A model generated the notes under the pieces. That model was given only the letters and a program-made list of their open reading frames with translations, ran no database searches and was not told the origin of the DNA. Position numbers and translations under genes: made by a program. A stretch of DNA of 37,355 nucleotides from Leptolyngbya sp. (lineage in GTDB: Bacteria > Cyanobacteriota > Cyanobacteriia > Leptolyngbyales > Leptolyngbyaceae): NCBI GenBank assembly GCA_003249025.1, contig QBMH01000021.1, positions 1-37,355 on the forward strand, read 5' to 3'. Shown here in pieces: positions 1 to 8,766 of this stretch. Position 1 is the first letter of the stretch; each line of letters opens with the position of its first letter.

Positions 1-485
1 TTCAAATAGAGAACCCTCCTACCTTACTTTTTCTACCAGCGATAAATCAGCCCTGCGTCCTTAAAGAAGTGTGGAAACAGTATCGTCAGTATTTTCTGCT
101 CTGGAGTCATCAAGCGCTAACGTTCGATAATACGCTCACTGGCTTCCCAGAGTATATTTTGGCTCAACGCTCTCCGTTGGGCAAGGTTGTATTTGACAAG
201 CCCTATTTACTGCTCGTGGAAGCCAAACAAGACAATTTTGAAGCAGGGTGGGCACAGTGCCTATCTGAAATGATTGCAGCACAACGACTCAATCAATCTC
301 CACCAGTTACCGTATTTGGCATTGTTTCTAACGGCACCAGTTGGCAGTTTGGCAAATTGAAAGCAGAGGTTTTTACTCGCCACATTTTGCCGTACTCTAT
401 TTTTGAGCTACAGCTTTTGTTTGCAGCCGTCAACTACATTTTTCAGCAGTGTAAGCTGCAATTGGCTGAGTATGCGATCGCTTAA
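1..485 (+). CDS. PD-(D/E)XK-nuclease-like conserved protein, 3' part
   Basis: The reading frame is open to the left edge (codons begin at base 3), so this is the C-terminal part of a longer gene that starts outside the window. A GTG at 69 is only an internal codon. The stretch YLLLVEAKQDNF followed by a helix (GWAQCLSEMIAAQ) resembles the core of PD-(D/E)XK nuclease folds, where the E-x-K of a beta strand helps bind the metal. The text FGIVSNGTSWQFGKL fits the following strands of the small cyanobacterial relatives of type I restriction R-subunit N-termini. No helicase or methylase partner is visible. The stop codon lies inside a HIP1 octamer. Fold assignment is by motif only; the biological role is unknown. 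Confidence 0.6.
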   Translation, partial: QIENPPTLLFLPAINQPCVLKEVWKQYRQYFLLWSHQALTFDNTLTGFPEYILAQRSPLGKVVFDKPYLLLVEAKQDNFEAGWAQCLSEMIAAQRLNQSPPVTVFGIVSNGTSWQFGKLKAEVFTRHILPYSIFELQLLFAAVNYIFQQCKLQLAEYAIA

Positions 486-525
486 TCTAAGTCTACGGTG
501 TTGCTGAATTTGGGTATTAGGATTC

Positions 526-591
526 GTAGTGGCAATCCCTTGTGGTTGCCCTGTATTCCAGTGAGGGCAGGCACAAGACACTACCCCCTAC
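526..591. repeat. Degenerate GTAG...CTAC dispersed palindromic element
   Basis: The element begins GTAGTGGCAATCCC, contains a small hairpin (GGCAA at 531-535 with TTGCC at 546-550), continues with GGGCAGGCACAAGACAC and ends CTACCCCCTAC. The GTAG start and CTAC end with G- and C-rich inner arms match a style of small dispersed repeat common between cyanobacterial genes. It lies just beyond the 3' end of argD and could also help end its transcript. No coding potential is credible here. Confidence 0.45.
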
Positions 592-620
592 AAGTCAATC
601 TAAACCGTTCGACCCAAAAT

Positions 621-1898
621 CTACAAAGTAGCAAATGCTTGATCGACGGCTTGCAGGGCTTGATCAATTTCAGCCGCAGAGACGATCAGGGGCGGCACAA
701 ACCGAACCACCTTGGGACCCGCAGGAACCATTAATACGCCCTGATTAATCCCAGATTGCACCACCTGAGCGGAGGTCAAATCAATTTCTGCTTTAATCTC
801 CAGCCCGTTGATTAAACCCCAACCGCGCACATCTGCCACTTTGTCAGGATACCGTTGGGCGATCGCTCGTAACCCTGTTCGCAATTGCTCCCCTCGCTCC
901 TGAGCATTTTGCAGCAGGTGATCCGATTCCAAAGTTTGGCAAACAGCCAATGCAACCGCACAAGCAAACGGATTGCCGCCAAAGGTGCTGGCATGATCAC
1001 CCGGCTGGAAAATGTTGCAAGATTCCTTACAGAGCAGGGCACCGATGGGGATACCACCGCCTAACCCCTTAGCAGAGGTGAAAATATCTGGCTCGATCCC
1101 CAAATTTTCAAAGCCCCAAAGTTTACCAGAGCGACCCATCCCTACCTGTACTTCATCACAGATTAGGAGAATGTCTTTCTCTGTGCAAATCTCGCGAATT
1201 CGCTGGAAGTAGGCGCGATCGCCCGGACGCACGCCGCCTTCACCCTGAAGCGCTTCTAGCAAAATTGCCGCCACTCGTGGTTGATCTTTATCCAACGCGG
1301 CGATCGTCTGCTCCAGTGCAGCAATATCGTTGTAAGGCACATACTCAAACCCTGGCACCAATGGGCTAAAGCCTTTTTGATACTTGGGTTGCCCCGTTGC
1401 TGTGATGGTTGCCAAGGTGCGACCGTGAAAACTGGCGTGAGCCGTGATGATCACCGGATCAGCAATCCCTCGAACCGTATGGGCATACTTACGCGCCAGC
1501 TTAATCGCGCCTTCGTTTGCCTCCGCACCTGAGTTGCAGAAAAAGACGCGATCGGCGCAAGAATTTTCGACTAGCCACTTTGCCAACTCACCTTGAGCCG
1601 CTGTGTAGTAAAGGTTAGAAACATGGTGCAACGTTTGAATCTGTTTTGTCACTGCCGCAACCATCGCGGGATGGGCATGTCCTAGGGTGCAAGTCGCAAT
1701 TCCAGCCACAAAATCCAAATACTCGCGCCCTTCCGTATCCCAAACCCGGCACCCGGTTCCACGCTCCAATGTGATGGGATAGCGCGCATAGGTTTTCATC
1801 ACATACTCGTCAAATTCTTCCGGTGTGAATGCCTTAGCGTCATCCGTTAAAGATTCAACGAAAACAGACGAGACTTGGAGTAATGTTTCTGGACTCAC
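621..1898 (-). CDS. argD: Acetylornithine aminotransferase
   Basis: A class-III PLP-dependent aminotransferase that makes N-acetylornithine from N-acetylglutamate semialdehyde with glutamate as amino donor, in arginine synthesis in the cytoplasm. The 425 residues show GAEANEG (124-130), CDEVQVGMGR (247-256) and the Schiff-base lysine K277 in FTSAKGLGGG. STFGGNP (304-310) follows. The length is slightly above the usual 390-410 because of an N-terminal extension, common in cyanobacteria. The start is GTG: the upstream frame is closed by a TAA a few codons earlier, and the next in-frame Met is residue 34, too close to the conserved core. It is transcribed alone on the minus strand. Related class-III enzymes (ornithine or succinylornithine transaminases) are the main alternative. 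Confidence 0.93.
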   Translation of the reverse strand: MSPETLLQVSSVFVESLTDDAKAFTPEEFDEYVMKTYARYPITLERGTGCRVWDTEGREYLDFVAGIATCTLGHAHPAMVAAVTKQIQTLHHVSNLYYTAAQGELAKWLVENSCADRVFFCNSGAEANEGAIKLARKYAHTVRGIADPVIITAHASFHGRTLATITATGQPKYQKGFSPLVPGFEYVPYNDIAALEQTIAALDKDQPRVAAILLEALQGEGGVRPGDRAYFQRIREICTEKDILLICDEVQVGMGRSGKLWGFENLGIEPDIFTSAKGLGGGIPIGALLCKESCNIFQPGDHASTFGGNPFACAVALAVCQTLESDHLLQNAQERGEQLRTGLRAIAQRYPDKVADVRGWGLINGLEIKAEIDLTSAQVVQSGINQGVLMVPAGPKVVRFVPPLIVSAAEIDQALQAVDQAFATL

Positions 1899-2082
1899 TG
1901 GAACTAATCCTTACATGCTTAAAAGACTACAAAACCGCAGTTTTTGCTTTGGAATAACGCCGCTTCATCTAAAAAGCGAGGGCTGTATCCATAAGTTTTT
2001 TTATTCTTAAGCTTTTACAATAGCCCATTCATTCTCAATCAGCCGCAATCGGACGAATCGGTCAAGCTCTGATGACAATCAA

Positions 2083-3978
2083 CTAAAAGATTTCAAACGA
2101 TAGGACATAGTCACTGGGTTGATTGGCAGAAATCTCAAATACATAGTCTCCATCACTGGGTAATCGCCCTTTCCAATCTGGATTGAGTGCCGTGTTGCCA
2201 AGCCGTTGACCATCTGGAGCGATCGCGCTTAAATTCACAGTTCCCTGCAACTTTTTGACCAACACCAACTGTCCTTGTTTTGCCTTGAGTAAATAGCGCC
2301 GAATCTGCTGAGGTGAGATCGCTCCAGTCACAGTCGTGCCGTTGGTGCCTCTGGCAAAAATCACCCGTTCTATGCGTTCTTGGGTAGGGCGAGAAATGGG
2401 TGTAGCTGCCACATCCAGCAGATAAGCACCCGATCCCGATATTTGAATGAAGTATTGATCATCCGTTGGTAGCTGCCCTGTCCAACTGCGGGTTTGATAG
2501 GCGGCGGCATCAATGCCATCCTGATTCGATCGCAGCAGATTCATCACCACCCCCGATCCGGTTAATGTTGCAGTCAGCACTTGTCCCTGGGATGCTTTTA
2601 CAAAGTAAGACTGCATTCCTTGCTCTTGCAGCGTTCCTTGAACGGTGGTAAAGAGTTTGCCAGGAGGAAATTCGATGGATTGAGGCTCGGAAGTCGCTTG
2701 TTTCACCGAGGCAAGATTTGGATTTAATGAGTTAGCGGATGGAGATAGTTGCAAGGCTGAATTCAAATCTCTTTGACTGCCCATAATCTGCGATGCTTCG
2801 GATTGGGGTAGTTTGGCTCCAGAAACCCAGACTTCGCCGTTAGAAACGGATTGCTCATTTCGGGCTTGCCATAAAAATGAACTAGCCACTCCGGTTCCTA
2901 ATAAAAATGCCGTTCCCATGCCGAACCATAGCCGATTATTTTTACGAGGTTGAGCAGGTAATTGGGTAGTGGCTGGACGAATGGAGCGACTTTGAGCATG
3001 GGCTGGTGAACGATTGAGCGCGGGAACTGAAGTGCCTGTGGCAAAGCGCTGATTTATCCGCGATCGCTGGATAAACGGGTCTGTCGCCTTTAGTTGAGGG
3101 GGGTTTAATGGGGGCATAACTGGCTGCAAATCGACCCAAATCTCTTGAGCCGATTGATAGCGATCGCTGGGATAGATCGACAACATCCGTTCAAAAATGC
3201 GGGTTAATGGGCTACTCAAAGTCACATAGGGCTGCCAGCACCACGCCAAGCTTTGACTATCGAGCAAGGAGTGTGGCTCTTTGCCCGTTAATAACACTAA
3301 GCAAGTGGCTGCCAAGGCATATAAATCACTGTTTGGGTAAACTCGCCCAGTTTGTAGCTGTTCTGGAGGCGCATAGCCTACCTTGCCAACCCGCGTTACA
3401 GCAGAGGTAACAGAAAGTTGGCTGGTCGCTTCTTTAACGGCACCAAAGTCAATCAAAACGGTCAGCCCTGTTTCGGCGATGGGCAATTCACGTTGAGACG
3501 ACTCATACAGCGGTTTGAGAATGATATTTTCTAAGGAAATATCGCGGTGAACAATGCCGCGATCGTGAATATAAGTCAGGACGGGCAGCAGTTGTTTGAG
3601 CAAATGACAAACTTCTGCTTCAGTGAAGGTCAATCCTTGCTGTTTGCGATCGCTTAGCAATCGTCGGTAAGTTTGCCCTTCAACAAAATCTTGAACTAAA
3701 AATAGTCGCTGTCCTTCTTCAAATGCTGCCCAAAACCGGGGTATTTGAGGATGTTGAAGTTGGTAAAGTGTGCTGGCTTCGCGCTGAAATAATAGTTGAG
3801 ATTTCTTTAACAAACCATCATCTTGATACGCGACGAAGAACTCTTTCAACACACAGCGTTCATCAAAACGCTCTTGGTCAGTTGCTAAGTAGGTACGCCC
3901 AAACCCTCCTTGTCCTAAAACCTGCTGAATTAAGTATCGTTGGCGAAGCAGAGTTCTCAGAGAAATGGGAGCAATCAT
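2083..3978 (-). CDS. Membrane-anchored Ser/Thr protein kinase
   Basis: A eukaryotic-type protein kinase of 631 residues. The catalytic domain covers about residues 15-285: glycine loop GQGGFGRTY (22-30), ATP lysine K45, catalytic loop HRDISLEN (144-151), metal-binding DFG (177-179) and APPE (203-206). The usual HRDIKPEN is HRDISLEN here, so the catalytic-loop lysine is replaced by serine, a change seen in some bacterial kinases. A basic, Ser/Pro-rich linker leads to one transmembrane helix (about 349-370). Two similar beta-rich repeats follow (about 435-520 and 535-631), each with an F/Y-V/L-K-A-x-Q-G-Q motif and a later LP-x-D-x-x-Y motif, like PPC-type domains in other cyanobacterial kinases. 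They are probably periplasmic and may sense ligands (inference). ATG start; stands alone. Confidence 0.9.
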   Translation of the reverse strand: MIAPISLRTLLRQRYLIQQVLGQGGFGRTYLATDQERFDERCVLKEFFVAYQDDGLLKKSQLLFQREASTLYQLQHPQIPRFWAAFEEGQRLFLVQDFVEGQTYRRLLSDRKQQGLTFTEAEVCHLLKQLLPVLTYIHDRGIVHRDISLENIILKPLYESSQRELPIAETGLTVLIDFGAVKEATSQLSVTSAVTRVGKVGYAPPEQLQTGRVYPNSDLYALAATCLVLLTGKEPHSLLDSQSLAWCWQPYVTLSSPLTRIFERMLSIYPSDRYQSAQEIWVDLQPVMPPLNPPQLKATDPFIQRSRINQRFATGTSVPALNRSPAHAQSRSIRPATTQLPAQPRKNNRLWFGMGTAFLLGTGVASSFLWQARNEQSVSNGEVWVSGAKLPQSEASQIMGSQRDLNSALQLSPSANSLNPNLASVKQATSEPQSIEFPPGKLFTTVQGTLQEQGMQSYFVKASQGQVLTATLTGSGVVMNLLRSNQDGIDAAAYQTRSWTGQLPTDDQYFIQISGSGAYLLDVAATPISRPTQERIERVIFARGTNGTTVTGAISPQQIRRYLLKAKQGQLVLVKKLQGTVNLSAIAPDGQRLGNTALNPDWKGRLPSDGDYVFEISANQPSDYVLSFEIF

Positions 3979-4138
3979 AGGTCAAACTAAATCCAGAAAA
4001 ATCACACCAATGGGTGTACAAATCTTCACTTTAAAGCGAAGAAGTTTCCATAGTGGATCACCCCTCAGGGGCAAGTACCCTGAAGGAGACTGGTCATATA
4101 GCGACTTTCAAATCAATGCAGTTTGCCTTATTAGAGTA

Positions 4139-4166
4139 GGTGTTGGGTTTCGGGTGTCAGGAAGAC
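4139..4166. repeat. Heptanucleotide tandem tract
   Basis: Four degenerate 7-base units in register, GGTGTTG, GGTTTCG, GGTGTCA and GGAAGAC, lie in the spacer between the kinase and the oxidoreductase genes. The units belong to the same loose family as tracts elsewhere in the window. STRR-type heptamers are known from filamentous cyanobacteria. No coding role here. Confidence 0.5.
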
Positions 4167-4242
4167 CTGATGCAAACAAGACAGACAATAATGACTTGTT
4201 TGATTGGCAAGGGTGAGCGCTCTAGGACTTTATCGAAGGAGT

Positions 4243-5280
4243 CTATCGAACAAATTTAGGCATTACCTCAGCCGCCGTGAATACCCCATGCAATCCTCGA
4301 CGATGCAGTTCAACTCCAGCTTTAAGGTAGCCAAAGGCAGGACCACAAACATTGGCTGCCATGCTAGTTTCATCGCCCAAGGTAAACGTGTGGGTTGACC
4401 GTTTTCCTTCAAAGGTGCGTCCAGTTACTTGCACGTTGGTACTAAGGGGTTTTTTGGGATTGCGAGTGTCAACGATGCCGCCTACTGTGACGCGATCGCG
4501 ATCGCAAATTCCCGCCAATTCCAGCATTACATCATCCGCATGTTCCATATTTTCTAGGGTTAACAACCCATTTGTCTGGTCTAAAAGGGCTGACACTTCC
4601 GCATCCGTCATTGCTCTGGCTGCTTCCACGTCATATCCCGGCATATGGGCAATGTCTTCTCGAATCGTGGCTCGGTAAGCTTCCCAATTGGCAATGCCAA
4701 CACCAAAAGTGATTTCAACGCTATGCACCTCGCTAAAGCTTTGGGCTGCTAGTGCAGCGGCGGCGGTTAGCAAGCCCGGTGTGGCACCGCAACCCGTCAT
4801 ATAGGTAATGCCACAGGTTTTCAAGTCATCTGACAGCGCCAGCATTTGTTCCACCGCACTGGTTCGTTTCATGGCATCCACCAGCACTCCCTGCCAGCCT
4901 GAATTAATGAATTGCTGGGCAACCGATGCCATAAAGGTATTGGGCAAGTTAGGTAATGCCAAAAAGTAGCCCTCAACGTCAGGGGCGCAGTGAATCAGTT
5001 CACGGATGCTGTTGTTGCTCAAGTTGCCATCGGTTTCTAGGTAGCCAATGGAATCGTGAGCATGACAGGCGGCAATACTAGCATCGGCACTTAAGCCATG
5101 AGGATTATGGGCATAGCCTTTGTGATCAGCGATCGCGGTCAATCTCATTTCCGTTTTGAGGGCTAATACTCGACTGGCGGCTTGCCCTAACCCCCCAAAT
5201 CCTAGTATCCCCACCTGAATGGGTGCCCTTGATAGATTGTTTGGTGATACAAGAACTTGTGTCATGTGTTGCTGAGCCAT
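4243..5280 (-). CDS. Saccharopine-dehydrogenase-like NAD(P) oxidoreductase
   Basis: A 345-residue protein with an N-terminal Rossmann fold: [20 protein letters not shown] (21-40) holds the G-x-G-x-x-G nucleotide loop. The C-terminal part ([19 protein letters not shown] and onward) fits the catalytic domain of saccharopine or homoserine dehydrogenase-like reductases. It is shorter than true saccharopine reductases, and no lysine-pathway gene is nearby. Cyanobacterial proteins of this general type have been linked to polyamine synthesis (carboxyaminopropylagmatine or carboxynorspermidine dehydrogenase). Whether this is one of them cannot be decided from the sequence alone. The ATG at 5280 is used; a second Met at residue 6 is possible. 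It is monocistronic, with a long AT-rich spacer upstream. Confidence 0.7.
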   Translation of the reverse strand: MAQQHMTQVLVSPNNLSRAPIQVGILGFGGLGQAASRVLALKTEMRLTAIADHKGYAHNPHGLSADASIAACHAHDSIGYLETDGNLSNNSIRELIHCAPDVEGYFLALPNLPNTFMASVAQQFINSGWQGVLVDAMKRTSAVEQMLALSDDLKTCGITYMTGCGATPGLLTAAAALAAQSFSEVHSVEITFGVGIANWEAYRATIREDIAHMPGYDVEAARAMTDAEVSALLDQTNGLLTLENMEHADDVMLELAGICDRDRVTVGGIVDTRNPKKPLSTNVQVTGRTFEGKRSTHTFTLGDETSMAANVCGPAFGYLKAGVELHRRGLHGVFTAAEVMPKFVR

Positions 5281-5592
5281 TTCTTACTTGCTACCCAAAA
5301 TAAATAGATTCTTATTATCTAACTGATTTTGACGGTTATCCATTCAATCACGGTTGTCCATCCCATTACAGGACACTCTCCTGCCAAAAATCTATTTCGC
5401 TGTATTGCTCTAAGCAGCCTGCGATCGCCCATAAAATAGCTGATGCAAAATGGCTGATTTCTCCAAAACATTTTCTCCAAACAGAATGCAATTGCTCCAT
5501 CGCTTTTTTTGATTTTGCCTTGACTACACTTTCTTGACTGCACTTTGAAATTAAGAGAAACTAACCAATAGTTGAGCCTTCTTCGGTTCGGC

Positions 5593-5619
5593 TTGTAAAT
5601 TTTTGTAAATTTTTATAAT
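5593..5619 (+). promoter_or_regulatory. Candidate promoter of DUF2997-ycf35-ferredoxin cluster
   Basis: A perfect -10 hexamer TATAAT (5614-5619) follows TTGTAA (5593-5598) at a 15-base spacing, shorter than the ideal 17. The 10-mer GTAAATTTTT occurs twice in a row here, so a second TTGTAA is present but too close to act as a -35 box. Transcription would start near 5626 and give a leader of about 120 bases. Prediction by eye only. Confidence 0.4.
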
Positions 5620-5680
5620 ATTTTAGTGCAGCTTTGTTTCTGAGCTTTAACTTGGTTAGTAAGCAATTTAGACATTAAGC

Positions 5681-5700
5681 AATTCTCGACAGTGAGAATT
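5681..5700 (+). promoter_or_regulatory. Leader hairpin upstream of DUF2997 gene
   Basis: A perfect 7-base-pair inverted repeat, AATTCTC and GAGAATT, encloses a 6-base loop. It would lie in the 5' leader about 47 bases before the start codon. It has no T-run, so it is not an intrinsic terminator; it may affect RNA stability or bind a protein. Confidence 0.35.
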
Positions 5701-5747
5701 TGGTTGAACGCTGAAAAAAAGCAGTACATCCCTAAGTGGACTAAAGC

Positions 5748-5957
5748 ATGGAAACTTTAGAGTTTATTATTTATCCAAATGGTCGTGTACAAGAAACAGT
5801 CACGGGAATTGTGGGAGCATCTTGTGCGGAAGTGACTGCTGCCATTGAAGCTCAGCTAGGTCAGGTTTTGAGCCAAGAGGCAACCTCTGAATATTTTGCT
5901 CAACAGATTGAACAGTCAGCCACCGTAAATACTCATTCCACCGTTAGCGAATGGTAG
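5748..5957 (+). CDS. DUF2997 small protein
   Basis: A 69-residue protein starting METLEFIIYPNGRVQETVTG, the signature beginning of the DUF2997 family: a short beta hairpin with the I-Y-P-N-G-R-V turn, then a helix around EVTAAIEAQLG. Family members in cyanobacteria stand beside ycf35 genes, as here. No catalytic residues are evident. The function is unknown; the constant pairing suggests it works with Ycf35 or with the ferredoxin encoded downstream. It is the first gene of a three-gene rightward cluster, 61 bases before ycf35. Confidence 0.85.
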   Translation: METLEFIIYPNGRVQETVTGIVGASCAEVTAAIEAQLGQVLSQEATSEYFAQQIEQSATVNTHSTVSEW

Positions 5958-6018
5958 TTTTTGCAAGGCTTCACGAATTTAAATTTTTGTCTAGTTCTCC
6001 ACTTTATAAGTAAGCACC

Positions 6019-6405
6019 ATGTCACACTTTAGCCAAATTAAAACCCAAATTCGGAATCTCTCCTCTTTGCAAATGGCTTTGACTGATCTGGGGATTGATT
6101 GGCAGCCAGGACCCCAAGAAGTAGCTGGTTATCGTGGGCAAACTCATACCGCCGATGTGGCGATCGCCCAAACTAACGGTTACGACATCGGTTTTAGCTG
6201 GAATGGCAGTGAATATGAGTTGGTTGCAGATTTGCAATTTTGGAACCAACCCATCCCGGTGGAACTATTTTTGAGCAAAATCACTCAGCGGTACGCAGTC
6301 CAAACCGTTTTGACTGAAACCGCTCAGCAAGGTTTTCAGGTTTCTGAGCAAGAACAAAAGCTAGACGGCTCCATTCGCTTAGTTTTACAACGCTGGAGTG
6401 CCTAG
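6019..6405 (+). CDS. ycf35: Ycf35 / DUF1257 family protein
   Basis: A 128-residue protein with the Ycf35 pattern: N-terminal MSHFSQIKTQIRNLSSLQMAL, then the conserved LGIDWQPGP, the GYRGQT turn and a C-terminal segment ending in VLQRWS. Ycf35 is kept in some algal plastid genomes and in most cyanobacteria. Its biochemical role is not established. It follows the DUF2997 gene at 61 bases and precedes a ferredoxin gene on the same strand, which suggests a redox-linked or iron-sulfur-linked role (inference). ATG start; full family length. Confidence 0.9.
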   Translation: MSHFSQIKTQIRNLSSLQMALTDLGIDWQPGPQEVAGYRGQTHTADVAIAQTNGYDIGFSWNGSEYELVADLQFWNQPIPVELFLSKITQRYAVQTVLTETAQQGFQVSEQEQKLDGSIRLVLQRWSA

Positions 6406-6540
6406 TTTTAAGGTGACATTTTTTCAAGCGAAGCATTTTGGATGAATCGTTATTTTGGCGATCGCCCTACGTCCATGCTTTGCTTTTGCATATTCATGTT
6501 GAGTTAATTCTTGAGTCGCATTGATGGTGAGTATATCCCT

Positions 6541-6990
6541 ATGGATGATTCAACGAATATTACCGGCGCTTTCAATGAACTCAATCGCTCAGGGCTAGAA
6601 CCCGAATTGGGCGGTTGGTTGAGGAATGAGCCTAAATTTACTGGGCTAGAACCTGAATTGGGCGGAGTCTTGCGGCAAAAAGGGGTTTATGTAGATGAAG
6701 TCACCTGTATTGGTTGCAAACACTGCGCTCATGTTGCTCGAAATACCTTTTATATCGAGCCAGACTACGGGCGATCGCGGGTGATTAGTCAAGACAGCGA
6801 CGCGGAGGAAGTCATTCAAGAAGCGATCGATACCTGTCCTGTAGATTGCATTCACTGGTTAGACTACACCGAACTAAAGCAACAGGAAGAAGACCGGAAA
6901 TATCAAGTCATTCCTGTAGCAGGTTTTCAGATCGATCATGGGTCGATCCGTCGTCAGGCCAAGGCTCAGAAAAAAAGACTGTTAGGATAG
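6541..6990 (+). CDS. 4Fe-4S ferredoxin of the Ycf35 cluster
   Basis: A soluble ferredoxin of 149 residues. The cluster ligands are C56, C59 and C62 in CIGCKHC and C99 in the CPVDC segment; C103 is an extra cysteine. The N-terminal extension carries a tandem motif: GLEPELGGWLR (18-28) and GLEPELGGVLR (35-45). The Lys/Arg-rich C-terminus (RRQAKAQKKR) is basic. The ATG at 6541 is preferred over an upstream TTG at 6511, because GGTGAG lies nine bases before it. It presumably passes electrons to a partner that may involve Ycf35 (inference from gene order). The spacer before it contains an imperfect inverted repeat (AAGCAT near 6430, ATGCTT near 6475) of unclear meaning. Confidence 0.88.
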   Translation: MDDSTNITGAFNELNRSGLEPELGGWLRNEPKFTGLEPELGGVLRQKGVYVDEVTCIGCKHCAHVARNTFYIEPDYGRSRVISQDSDAEEVIQEAIDTCPVDCIHWLDYTELKQQEEDRKYQVIPVAGFQIDHGSIRRQAKAQKKRLLG

Positions 6991-7041
6991 GTCAATTTTT
7001 AGAAGAAACACCGCATCACAGTTTCTTTAGTTTTTTAGGGG

Positions 7042-8766
7042 CTAGGAATCGCTCTGGATTTTAGGATTCTTCAACCAAGTGAAGTAGAATGTTGCTCCTT
7101 GATCAGGCTGCGATTCTAGCCAAATGGAACCGCCTTCTGTTTCAATGATTTTTTTGACAATTGAGAGTCCAATTCCTGTATTTTCTTGCTCATCCCGGGC
7201 TTTTAAGGTTTGGAAAATTACAAAAATTCGTTGATGATAGCTAGGGTCAATTCCAGCACCATCATCCGCGATCGCAAACTTATAGGCAGCCCCTTCATCT
7301 TGAACTGAAATAGTCACGTTGCCATCGTCACGGGGATGGTGCTTAATGCCATTCCCAATTAGATTAGAAAAAACTTGGCTCAATAGTAGCCTTTTAGTAG
7401 TGAGGCTGGGCATCCCCGGTTCAACGGTAATCTGAAAAGCAGCAGGGGGCGCAAGGGAATCGAGAATATCTGCCAAGAGTTGCGCTGTATCGACAGGCTC
7501 AATGGGCACCTCTTTTCGCCCCGCACGAGAGTACTCCAACAGTCCATTAATTAAGGCTTCCAATCGATAAACGCGTCTTCGCATCAATTGGAGTTGATGC
7601 TTGTTTACTTCAGGAATTTGGTTGCCCAGGTCTTCTTCAACCCATTCTGATAGGTTTGCGATCGCTCGTAACGGTGCCTTCAAATCATGAGAAACCACAT
7701 AGGCAAACTGGTCTAACTCTTGATTTCGTTCCTTCAACAAAGCCGTGGTTTGTTCCAACACGGCATTCAGCCGAGTTAGCTCCGCCGCTCGCTCTTGCAA
7801 GGACTGTTCAGCAAGTTTGCGGTTTGTCATATCCAAAACCATGCCCACCATGCGAATTGGCTCTCCGGCTGAGTTATATTCTCCACGCCCAAAGGTATCG
7901 ATCCAACGCTCTGTGCCATCGGGTAAGCGTAAGCGATATTCAAAACTGTAATCTTCGTGATTGACTAAGGCTTGATGAACGGCGGCTTCAACTTGCGGTA
8001 AATCGGCGGGATGCACTCGGCTTGCCCAATCGTCATAGGTGAGATTGGGAGTACTCACTTCATAGCCAAACATGAGTTCATGATTGGGAGTCCAGGCGAC
8101 GTGATTGGTTGTCAAATCCCAGTCCCAAGAACCCATTTTGGCAGCATTCAGCGCTAAGGTAAGTTGCTCTGCGTAGGTTTGAATTTCAGCTTTGGCATTT
8201 TCTGCTTGTGCCCTTGCTTCCTGTTCTCGGTTTAACAGATCTTCCATCTGGCGATTTGATGCTGCCAGTTGAGCCGTGCGATCGCCCACCAAATTCTCAA
8301 GCTGGGTTTGATATTGGCGGAGTTCGGTTTCAATTGCTAGCCGTTCAGAAATTTGCACTTGCAATGCTTGGTTTGATTGCTCTAACTGACCAGGACTAGG
8401 AATCGCCAGGGCAAGCGGAATAATCGGAATCAGCTTGGTTGCGGTAAAAACAGACACAAATGCTGTAATCGCCTTCAGACTAGCCGATAGCCAGTAGGTC
8501 GGGTGCCATAGCGTCCAGACATCCATCAAGTGAGTCGTGCCACACGCCACAATGAATGCACCAAACAGGAGAAAAATCCAATTAAATGGTAAATCGCGCC
8601 GTCGTTTAACAAAGTAAAACAGCGTAATGGGAATGGAATAGTAGGCGATCGCAATCAGCGCATCGGAAGTAATGTTAAGCCAAACCAGACCGGGCTTCCA
8701 CAGATAACAGTGTCCGTGGGGAATAAACGATCCAGTCCCAAATAAACTATTCAAAAACTCCACCAT
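7042..8766 (-). CDS. Ethylene-receptor-like hybrid sensor: EBD-PAS histidine kinase
   Basis: A 574-residue sensor kinase. The N-terminus holds three membrane helices (about 33-53, 63-82, 92-118) of the ETR1 ethylene-binding type, with D35, Y42, I45, P46, C75 and H79 in places equal to ETR1 D25, Y32, I35, P36, C65 and H69; Cys and His bind Cu(I) in ETR1. A coiled coil (about 126-205) leads to a PAS/PAC domain (about 200-318), a second short coil, and HisKA with phospho-acceptor H360 in VVSHDLKAPLRAI. The HATPase domain has the N box (SNLIGNGIKHHP), DDGAGID and TGIGLSIVKK. ATG at 8766 is preferred to a GTG at 8784, as relatives start just before FLNSLF. No receiver domain is fused and no response regulator is adjacent. 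Ethylene binding is inferred. Confidence 0.9.
   Translation of the reverse strand: MVEFLNSLFGTGSFIPHGHCYLWKPGLVWLNITSDALIAIAYYSIPITLFYFVKRRRDLPFNWIFLLFGAFIVACGTTHLMDVWTLWHPTYWLSASLKAITAFVSVFTATKLIPIIPLALAIPSPGQLEQSNQALQVQISERLAIETELRQYQTQLENLVGDRTAQLAASNRQMEDLLNREQEARAQAENAKAEIQTYAEQLTLALNAAKMGSWDWDLTTNHVAWTPNHELMFGYEVSTPNLTYDDWASRVHPADLPQVEAAVHQALVNHEDYSFEYRLRLPDGTERWIDTFGRGEYNSAGEPIRMVGMVLDMTNRKLAEQSLQERAAELTRLNAVLEQTTALLKERNQELDQFAYVVSHDLKAPLRAIANLSEWVEEDLGNQIPEVNKHQLQLMRRRVYRLEALINGLLEYSRAGRKEVPIEPVDTAQLLADILDSLAPPAAFQITVEPGMPSLTTKRLLLSQVFSNLIGNGIKHHPRDDGNVTISVQDEGAAYKFAIADDGAGIDPSYHQRIFVIFQTLKARDEQENTGIGLSIVKKIIETEGGSIWLESQPDQGATFYFTWLKNPKIQSDS

Larger units (their letters stand above)
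5281..5747. other. Non-coding spacer, divergent regulatory region
   Basis: This 467-base AT-rich spacer separates two divergent units and must carry both promoters. An antisense reading frame inside it (5319-5543) has no recognisable protein character. A likely promoter for the rightward DUF2997 cluster and a small hairpin in its leader are listed separately. No tRNA or repeat was recognised. Confidence 0.6.

Noticed and set aside
498-734. Rightward reading frame of 78 codons beside argD
   Set aside because: It overlaps the 3' end of argD on the other strand and reads through a dispersed repeat; no protein-like pattern.
3965-4216. Rightward reading frame before the oxidoreductase gene
   Set aside because: It overlaps the start of the kinase gene on the other strand and crosses a heptamer tract; composition is not protein-like.
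5319-5543. Leftward reading frame in the spacer before the DUF2997 gene
   Set aside because: It is in an AT-rich promoter region, with no recognisable domain and no ribosome binding site.
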